Shown here in pieces: positions 55,813-64,000 of a stretch of DNA of 64,000 bases. The notes under the pieces are model-generated. The model was not told where the DNA came from and searched no databases. It saw only the letters and a program-made list of their open reading frames with translations. Every line of letters begins with the position of its first letter. Position 1 is the first letter of the stretch. The DNA is from Candidatus Delongbacteria bacterium (lineage in GTDB: Bacteria > CAIWAD01): NCBI GenBank assembly GCA_041675285.1, contig JBAYTZ010000005.1, positions 223,888 to 287,887 of the forward strand. Direction: 5' to 3'. The translations under genes were made by a program, and so were the position numbers.

Positions 55813-57462
55813 ATGATCCGGCCGACCCCAAGCGCCGGCCGCCGGGCCGCCCTCCTGCTGACAGCGGGGCTGATCCTCGGCTGCGCGCGCATCCAGCCGC
55901 CCCCCGGCGAGGCCCCCGACGCCGACGCGCCACAGGTCCGCGTCCTCAGCCCCCAACCCGGCTCCCGGGGACTGCCGGGCGATCAGCGCTTCCACCTCCT
56001 GTTCAACGAATACGTCGACCGGGCCACGGTGCGCCCGGCGCTCTCGCTCAATCCGCGCCCGGAGGGCGAACTGGAATTGGACTGGCGCGGCCGGCACCTC
56101 TGGATCCGTCCGGAGCAGCCGCTGGCTGCGGGCCGCACCTGGACCCTGGAACTGGGCACCGGTCTGCGCGACCTGGCGGGCAACCATCTGACCCGTCCCC
56201 TGCGCATCCCGTTCAGCACGGGGGAGGGGTTGGATTCGCTTTCCCTGGAACTGCGCGTGGAGGAGGCGGGCCGGGAGGGGTTGACCCAGGTCTGGCTCTG
56301 GCCGCTGGAGGAGAGCCCGCGCCGCGCCTTCGGTCGCGCGCCCTGGCGCAGCAGCCCGGACGAGCAGGGTCGCGTGCGCTTCGAAGGCCTGCCGCCCGGC
56401 CGCTGGCTGGCCCTGGCCGTGGAGGACCTGGACCGCAACGGCTGGTGGGATCCCTTAAACGAGCGCGCGGGCCTGCCCAGCCGGTCGCTGCTGGCCCCGG
56501 ATTCGCTGGCCCGCCTGCCGATTCTCCTGCGCCTGACCCACGGTCTCTGGACGGACAGCCTGTCGCTGGACGGCGGCCAGTTCTTGGACCGGGAGCGCGT
56601 GGAGTTTCGCGGCTGGCTGGAGGCCCCGGCGCTGGCGGACTGGGCGGACAGCCTGCGCGATTCCCACGCCGCCGACAGCCTGCGGCTGGATCTCCTCGAA
56701 CTATTGGACTCCGCCGGACGGCGGCTGCCGCTTGCCGGCCTGGCGCCACAGGAATCGGCCTGGCGCCTCTATCTGGCGGAGCCGGCGGACTCGCTGTCCC
56801 ACGTGCTGCGTCTGCGTGACGGTTCGGACAGCCTGAGCCTGCGCCCGCCCGCCGGAGCCCTGAGCGAGGCGCTGGTCAACACCCAGGCCCTGACCCAGGG
56901 CTGGGGAGCGGGCCGGCTGACCCTGCGCAGCAGCCACGCCGTCTGGCCCGACGCCACCCGGGTCCGCCAGGTGGTGGAGCAGGACACGCTGGCCGTGGGC
57001 GTGCGGCGCCGGGCGGCGGACCGGCTGGAACTGGTGCCGGCCCAACCCGGCGGCCTGCTGCGCTTCGAGCGCGGCTTCCTGACGCGCGGCGCCCAGCTCT
57101 GGCCGGACTCCCTGTTCAGCCTGCCCGTGCCCGCGGCCCCGGTGGATCCGCCCCGGACGGGCGGCCTGCAGTGGAGCTGGAACCGCGCCCCGCGCGAGGT
57201 GGGCTGGCGCCTGGTGATCCGCGGGGCTGGCGGCGAGCGCGAGAGCACGGCGGGCCTGGAGCAGACGCTGGATCGCCTCCCCGTGGGCCCCGTCACCTTC
57301 GCCCTCTACCAGGACCGGGACGGCTCGGGCAGCTGGTCGCCGGGCCGCCTGGCGCCCTATCAGCCCGCCGAGCCCTGGCAGGCCCTGGCCGACACGGTGG
57401 ACGTGCTGCCGGGCTGGATCCAGGGCGGAATCGTCTTTCAGTTGCCGGAGTGGATTCCATGA
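55813..57462 (+). CDS. lipoprotein with bacterial Ig-like (Big_5) domain
   Basis: 549 residues. The lipobox LILGC puts the lipidated cysteine at C24. A Big_5/SbsA-like Ig domain covers about residues 40-137 (VRVLSPQPGSRGLPGDQRFHLLFNEYVDRATV, GTGLRDLAGNHLTRPLRIPFSTG). A second beta module resembles the Ig-like domain of calcium-free surface lipoproteins (EEQGRVRFEGLPPGRWLALAVEDLDRNGWWDP). The remainder is beta-rich without a known signature, with a repeated LDLPVGPVTFALYQDRDGSGSW-type turn. It is likely a surface-exposed or periplasmic anchor. It lies in the sugar-nucleotide run and overlaps manC by 4 bases. Confidence 0.85.
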   Translation: MIRPTPSAGRRAALLLTAGLILGCARIQPPPGEAPDADAPQVRVLSPQPGSRGLPGDQRFHLLFNEYVDRATVRPALSLNPRPEGELELDWRGRHLWIRPEQPLAAGRTWTLELGTGLRDLAGNHLTRPLRIPFSTGEGLDSLSLELRVEEAGREGLTQVWLWPLEESPRRAFGRAPWRSSPDEQGRVRFEGLPPGRWLALAVEDLDRNGWWDPLNERAGLPSRSLLAPDSLARLPILLRLTHGLWTDSLSLDGGQFLDRERVEFRGWLEAPALADWADSLRDSHAADSLRLDLLELLDSAGRRLPLAGLAPQESAWRLYLAEPADSLSHVLRLRDGSDSLSLRPPAGALSEALVNTQALTQGWGAGRLTLRSSHAVWPDATRVRQVVEQDTLAVGVRRRAADRLELVPAQPGGLLRFERGFLTRGAQLWPDSLFSLPVPAAPVDPPRTGGLQWSWNRAPREVGWRLVIRGAGGERESTAGLEQTLDRLPVGPVTFALYQDRDGSGSWSPGRLAPYQPAEPWQALADTVDVLPGWIQGGIVFQLPEWIP

Positions 57463-58541
57463 CCTCTTCCGTCTGGGCCGTGATCATGGCGGGCGGCGTC
57501 GGCGCCCGCTTCTGGCCGCTCTCGCGGCTGGAGCGCCCCAAGCAGTTCCTCTCGGTGTTCAGCGCCGAACCCCTGCTGGCGGAGACCGTCCACCGGCTGG
57601 GCGGCCAACTGGATGCGGCGCACATCCTGGTGGTCACCAACGCGCTCCACGTGGAGCGGACCCGCGAGCTGCTGCCCGAGCTGCCGCCGGAGAATGTGAT
57701 CGGCGAACCGGTGGGACGCAACACGGCGGCCTGCATCGCGCTGTCCGCCAAGCTCATCCGCGACCGGGAACCCGACTCGCGGGTCATCGTGCTGCCCGCC
57801 GACCACTTCGTGGGGGACGCCGAGGAATTCCTCTGCACCTTGGAGCGCGCCCTGCTGGCCTGCCAGGGCGGCCATCTGGTCACGCTGGGCATCGCGCCGG
57901 ATCGCCCGGAGACGGGCTACGGCTACATCCAGCACGGCGAGGAGGAGCTGAGCGCCGGGGTCCACCCGGTGCGGACCTTCGCCGAGAAACCCAACCTGGC
58001 CACCGCCCTGCGCTTCCTGCGCAGCGGGGACTTCCTCTGGAACAGCGGGATCTTTGTCTGGGAGAACGACGCGCTCATCGCCGCCCTGGAGACCTGGCTG
58101 CCCGAGACCTGGGAGGCCATCGCCGCCCTGCAGGGCGCACCGGGGCAATCGGACTTCGGCGCGGAGCTGGCCGCCTGCTACGCGGGTCTGCGCCCGGTCT
58201 CCATCGACGTGGGTGTGATGGAGCCCGCCGCGCGCGTGGCCGGCAAGGTGCGGGTGATCCGCGCCAGCTTCCCCTGGAACGACGTGGGCACCTGGGCCGA
58301 AGTGCATCGCATGCTGGAGGGCGACGGCGAGGGCAACACGACCCAGGGCGAGGCGCTGTTCGTGAACAGCCGCAACTGCCACGTCCAGGCCGACCGCCGC
58401 ACCGTGGTCCTGCTGGGCATGCAGGACACCATCGTGGTGGACACGCCGGACGCCCTGCTGGTCTGCCCGCTCAGCCAAGACCAGGAGATCCGCCAGGTGA
58501 TCCAGCGGCTGAAAGAGGAAGGCCTTCATGAGTTGCTCTGA
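57459..58541 (+). CDS. manC: mannose-1-phosphate guanylyltransferase
   Basis: 360 residues. The nucleotidyltransferase signature is IMAGGVGARFWPLSRLERPKQF, followed by EPVGRNTAACIALSAKLI, VLPADHFV and the signature FAEKPNLATALRFL, with FLWNSGIFVWEN. The last ~80 residues contain SFPWNDVGTWAEVHRML and the ManC left-handed helix VVLLGMQDTIVVDTPDALLV. The type II phosphomannose isomerase domain is absent, so this is the single-activity form. It makes GDP-mannose. A 13-base piece of its 3' end (GAGTTGCTCTGAG) is repeated 36 bases downstream. Confidence 0.95.
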   Translation: MTSSVWAVIMAGGVGARFWPLSRLERPKQFLSVFSAEPLLAETVHRLGGQLDAAHILVVTNALHVERTRELLPELPPENVIGEPVGRNTAACIALSAKLIRDREPDSRVIVLPADHFVGDAEEFLCTLERALLACQGGHLVTLGIAPDRPETGYGYIQHGEEELSAGVHPVRTFAEKPNLATALRFLRSGDFLWNSGIFVWENDALIAALETWLPETWEAIAALQGAPGQSDFGAELAACYAGLRPVSIDVGVMEPAARVAGKVRVIRASFPWNDVGTWAEVHRMLEGDGEGNTTQGEALFVNSRNCHVQADRRTVVLLGMQDTIVVDTPDALLVCPLSQDQEIRQVIQRLKEEGLHELL

Positions 58542-58652
58542 GCGTTGAGTTAGAACCACCTGCACGAGTTGCTCTGAGAGCACCCTGGCGGATAGCCCGC
58601 GGAGCGGCCCACCAAGCTTGGAGGCCGGCCGCGCGGGCGCTACCTTTTCCCC

Positions 58653-58952
58653 ATGGACGCCGCCCGCAGCACCCAACGCGAAGAGGAAGAACGCCTGCTC
58701 CTGTCCCAACTGGAGGAGGCGGCCCGCGCCCTGGGCCTGCGCGTGCGCGTGGAACGCGGCAGTTTCCGCAGCGGGCGCTGCCGCTCGCGCTCCGACGAAC
58801 TGATCATCCTCAATCGGCGTCTGGGGACCTTCGAACGGGCCCAGGTGCTGGCGCGCATCCTGGCGCGCGAGGATCTGGACAAGGCCTTTCTGCTGCCCGC
58901 GGTCCGGGAACGGATCCTCGAACTGGGCGGCGCGTCCGGGGACGGCGGATGA
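58653..58952 (+). CDS. small helical protein of unknown function
   Basis: 99 residues, starting with a charged coiled-coil-like helix (TQREEEERLLLSQLEEAARAL). A short beta-containing core follows (LRVRVERGSFRSGRCRSRSDELIILNRR), then two further helices. No membrane span or known motif. It lies alone between manC and the Crp/Fnr gene, with no clear Shine-Dalgarno. Codon use is like its neighbours. I do not recognise it; DUF-type conserved small proteins of this length exist in many lineages. Confidence 0.6.
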   Translation: MDAARSTQREEEERLLLSQLEEAARALGLRVRVERGSFRSGRCRSRSDELIILNRRLGTFERAQVLARILAREDLDKAFLLPAVRERILELGGASGDGG

Positions 58953-58989
58953 AGACACGGGCAGCCAAGCGGACCTCTGGGAGGCGGAG

Positions 58990-59673
58990 ATGATGACGGA
59001 CCCCCTGTTCCTGCGCAGCGTGATCCTCTTCGAGGACCTGGAGGACGGCGACCTGATGCGGGTGGCCGAGCGCCTGAGCGCCAAGAAGTACCGCAAGAAC
59101 AACCTGATCATCTTCGAGGAGGATGAGGGGCAGGTGCTGTTCATCATCCGCAGCGGCCGGGTGAAGATCTCGCGCATCAACGTCTCGGGCGAGGAGGTGA
59201 TCCTGGCCATCCTGGGCGGGGCGGACTTCTTCGGCGAGCTGTCGATCATCGACGGCGGCCCGCGCAGCGCCACGGTCACCTCGCTGGACGAGGTGGAGCT
59301 GCTCAGCCTGCGCCGCAAGGACTTCTTCGACATCCTGCACACCTATCCCTCGGTGGCCATCTCGCTGCTCAAGCTGATGGCCGGGCGGATCCGCAAGACC
59401 GACGCCCAGCTGGTCAGCCTCTCCAGCCTGGACGCCCGCGGCCGGGTGATCAACACCCTGGTCCACCTCTGCCGCGACCTGGGCCGGGACGAGGGCGCCG
59501 ACATGGTGCTGACCGACCTCCCTCTGCAACGCGACCTGGCCTCCATGGCCGGCACCAGCCGGGAAACCATGTCCCGCCTGCTGGCCAAGCTGGAGAGCGA
59601 GGAGTGGCTGGAGCGCCGCGGGGCGGATCTGGTGGTCCACAACTTCGCCGACTTCAAAAAGCTCCACCCCTAA
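58990..59673 (+). CDS. Crp/Fnr-family transcriptional regulator
   Basis: 227 residues, with GGGAGGCGG before the ATG (a second ATG follows at once). The cyclic-nucleotide-binding beta-roll covers about residues 10-125 (IIFEEDEGQVLFIIRSGRVKI, LGGADFFGELSIIDGGPRSATVTS), with FGELSIIDGGPRSA matching the cAMP-type phosphate-binding cassette. The C-terminal Crp-type helix-turn-helix is DLASMAGTSRETMSRLLAKLE. There are no N-terminal cysteines for an Fe-S cluster, so it is more Crp- than Fnr-like. It sits between the sugar genes and methylmalonyl-CoA mutase; its targets are unknown. Confidence 0.93.
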   Translation: MMTDPLFLRSVILFEDLEDGDLMRVAERLSAKKYRKNNLIIFEEDEGQVLFIIRSGRVKISRINVSGEEVILAILGGADFFGELSIIDGGPRSATVTSLDEVELLSLRRKDFFDILHTYPSVAISLLKLMAGRIRKTDAQLVSLSSLDARGRVINTLVHLCRDLGRDEGADMVLTDLPLQRDLASMAGTSRETMSRLLAKLESEEWLERRGADLVVHNFADFKKLHP

Positions 59674-59866
59674 GAATCTGCCCCTCCCCGCCTAGTGGGC
59701 GCAGGCGCGTTCAAACCGGCACGCGGCTTGCCATTCCAAATCCAGCGGCGGGAGCCCGTAAAAAGGCCCTTGCCCGCCATGGAGTTCATCGCCCCTCCGG
59801 GGGCGTCCGGCGTTCCGGCTTCCCAGCTTTCGGAAGCGGGACGGCGATTTTGTCAGAGGAGCACGC

Positions 59867-61719
59867 ATGGAGTCGACACACGCCGGGTTGCCGCAGGGCG
59901 AATTCGCCCCCGTGACCCGTCCGGTATGGGAACGCTGCGCCCAGGAGAGTCTCAAGGGCCGGCCCCTGGCCAGCCTGCGCGGCGAGAGCGAGGACGGCCT
60001 GTCGCTGGAACCCCTCTATTGGCTGGAAGACCTGGAGCGGCTGCCGCACGTCCAGCTGACGGATCCGGCCGGGCCCGAATCCGCGCGGCCCGGGGCCTGG
60101 GAAATCCGCCAGGAGTGCCTGTCCACGACCCCCGCCGAGCTGCGCGCGGAATTGCAGGAGCTGGACGCCCGCGGCCAGGCCAGCCTGCCGCTCAGCCTGG
60201 AGCGGCTGGAAGCGGCGAACGGGCCGCTGGAACCCGCCCGCCTGGCCGAGCTGCTGGAGGGCTGGGAGCCCGGTGGCGCGATCCTGCAACTGGCCTGCGG
60301 CGCCGAACCCGCCCGGGGCGCGGGCCTGCTGGCCGCCCTGCCCACCTCTGTCACCCGCCGCCTGCTCTGCGACTGGACCACGGCCGGGCTGCGCCAGGGC
60401 CGCCATCCCGCCGCCGCGGCGGGCGAGTTGGCCGCGCTCTGGCAGGATCCCGCAGCCCCCGCGGCCACCCTGCGGATCAGCGGCGTGGCCGCCCACGAGG
60501 CCGGCGCCACCTCGGCCCAGGAGCTGGCCCTCTGGTTGTCGGCCTGGACGGCGGCCGCGCGCGAGCTGGAAGCCGTGGGCGTGCCGCTGGAGACCCTGCT
60601 GGAGAAGAGCGAGCACGAGCTCTCCAGCAGCCGCGACCTCTTCGAGAGCCTCGCGCGCCTGCGGGCCGCCCGTCTGTTGGCTGCGCGCTGGCTGGAGGCC
60701 GCGGGAGTGCCGCCGGAAGGGCGGGGCATCCGTCTGGGCGCCCGGGGCTCCCTGCGCCACCAGACCCGGCGCGATCCCTGGGTCAACCTGCTGCGCGTCG
60801 CGCTGGCGGGCTTCGCCGCCGCCGCGGGAGGCGCGGACTTCCTGCACCTGCCCACGCTGGCCGAAGGATTGGGAGCCTCCGACGCCCAGGCCCGGCGGCT
60901 GGCCGCCAACGCCCAAGTGATCCTCCAGGACGAGGCCCACCTGGCCCGGGTGGCCGATCCCGCCCGGGGCAGCGCCTACGTGGAGAGTCTCACCGCGGCC
61001 CTGGCGGAACGGGCCTGGACGCTCTTCCAGGAGCTAGAGGCCGCCGGCGGCTATTGGGCCGCCCTGGCAGAGGGCCTGCCCCAGGCCTGGCTGCGCGAAG
61101 CCGGCGAGCGCCGGCAGGCCCGGCTGGCCCGCCGCCGGGAGACCCTGGTGGGCACCAGCGCCTATCCCAACCTGGGCGAGACCCTGCCCGACTGGGGCCA
61201 GCCTGGGGCGCCCGTCCCGCCGCCGCCCGCCGCCGACTTCGCCATCCCGCCCCGGCGCCGGCTGGCCGAGGAGCTGGAGGCCCTGCGCGAGCAGGGTGCG
61301 CGCCTGGCGGGGCAGGGACTGCCGCCGGTCTGGCTGGCGACCTTCGGCCCGCTCAAGCAGCACAAGGCCCGGGCGGACTTCAGCCGCGGCTTCCTGGCCG
61401 TGGCCGGGCTGCCTTGCGGCCAGGACGAGGGCCACGCCGACCCGCTGGCGGCCGCTGCTGCCGCCGCGCAGTCCGGCGCCGCGGTGGTGGTCTGCTGTTC
61501 CAGCGACGAGAGCTATCCCGAACTGGTCCCGGTCTTCGTGCCGGCCCTGCGGGAGGCGGAGCGGGCGGCCGGCCGCGCGCCGGCCCTGCTGCTGCTGGCC
61601 GGCCATCCCCCGGAGCAGCTGGACGCGCTGCGCGCCGCGGGCGTGCAGGGCTTCCTGCACCTGAAGGCCAGTCTGCCCGAAGTGTTGATCCCCGTCCTGC
61701 AGCGCCTGGAGGAGCACGC

Positions 61720-61723
<4 letters not shown>
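59867..61723 (+). CDS. mutA: methylmalonyl-CoA mutase, small (beta) subunit
   Basis: 618 residues, with AGAGGAG before the ATG. It has the TIM-barrel architecture of the mutase ([64 protein letters not shown]). The C-terminal ~130 residues are a degenerate B12-binding domain ([19 protein letters not shown]) that lacks the DxHxxG motif, as expected for the non-catalytic subunit. It partners MutB in interconverting methylmalonyl-CoA and succinyl-CoA. The stop overlaps mutB by 4 bases. No cobalamin riboswitch was seen in the 193-base upstream gap. Confidence 0.93.
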
Positions 61724-63867
<2,144 letters not shown>

Positions 63868-64000
63868 GGGGGGGGGGGGAACCCCCCCAAGGGGCCGGGG
63901 GAACAGAAGTTTTTGGGGGGGTGGGGACATTGGTTTTAAAAAGGGGGTGGGAGGGGGGAGGGGGGGGGGGGGGGGGAGGGGGGCCGGAATTCAACCCAAC
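63868..64000. other. low-complexity poly-G tail, probable degraded contig end
   Basis: After the mutB stop the sequence turns into G-homopolymer runs (16 G at one point) with few other bases. It has neither gene structure nor the base composition of the rest, and looks like sequencing or assembly artefact rather than genomic DNA. Confidence 0.85.

Noticed and set aside
59674..59866. Cobalamin riboswitch before mutA
   Set aside because: The gap has no B12-box-like sequence (GCCACTG) and no suitable fold; only a plain Shine-Dalgarno is visible.

Overview
The window is a dense, very GC-rich (roughly 70 % by eye) bacterial chromosome segment. It holds about 57 protein genes, two tRNAs and no visible insertion sequence, prophage, CRISPR array or rRNA. 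Nearly all genes lie on the plus strand. Neighbours commonly overlap by 4 to 10 bases (ATGA, GTGA), and GTG starts are frequent. The exceptions are a large membrane Fe-S oxidoreductase (26265-28148, minus) and a 56-codon membrane protein (8953-9123, minus). The last 130 bases are poly-G-like low-complexity sequence and look like a degraded contig end.

Organism. Several traits point to a Gram-negative, diderm lineage of the Fibrobacteres-Chlorobi-Bacteroidetes (FCB) superphylum or a related high-GC candidate phylum. These are secreted proteins with FlgD-like/type IX-type C-terminal sorting modules (2043-3554, 18355-22281), an outer-membrane barrel, a lipoprotein, PEGA and carboxypeptidase-regulatory-like domains, and UDP-sugar genes. 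The exact phylum cannot be settled by reading alone.

Layout. 1-1916: end of a TPR/membrane/HTH-like protein and an orphan GAF-HisKA protein with no ATPase domain. 2043-3554: secreted lamin-tail protein. 3675-7616: ECF sigma, HEAT-bearing anti-sigma candidate, bactofilin-like outer-membrane barrel, toast-rack protein, then a terminator. 7686-9123: Cu/Zn permease and convergent small protein. 9304-12997: scpA, scpB, rluB-type pseudouridine synthase, cmk, plsC. 13062-16375: aminotransferase and rpsA. 16800-18221: mtaB. 18355-22628: M36-type protease and an alkyltransferase-like protein. 22966-28148: tgt, etfBA and a DUF224-type ETF:menaquinone oxidoreductase candidate. 28302-32212: acyl-CoA carboxylase beta subunit, cold-shock protein, homoaconitase-like enzyme. 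32250-32402: two CAT-anticodon tRNAs behind a near-consensus promoter. 32520-37061: small regulatory-domain protein, tilS, hpt, ftsH. 37064-40628: three uncharacterised PEGA/TPR membrane proteins. 40628-51451: folP, rimI, accD, surE, guaA, glmS, a periplasmic-binding-like protein, uppP, a C26 amidotransferase, holA. 51436-52652: second ECF sigma/anti-sigma pair. 52778-58541: nucleotide-sugar genes (nucleotidyltransferase, ugd, UDP-glucuronate decarboxylase, lipoprotein, manC). 58653-59673: small protein and Crp/Fnr regulator. 59867-63867: methylmalonyl-CoA mutase, both subunits.

Most of this is core metabolism and information processing. Together, ETF, the membrane Fe-S oxidoreductase, the biotin-dependent carboxylase subunit and methylmalonyl-CoA mutase suggest acyl-CoA or branched-chain/propionate metabolism feeding electrons to menaquinone. 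The least explained parts are the sigma/HEAT/bactofilin-barrel/toast-rack cassette, the PEGA/TPR trio, the hairpin series ending in a terminator before tgt, the 8-bp-periodic repeat region before mtaB, and the 56-aa membrane protein.
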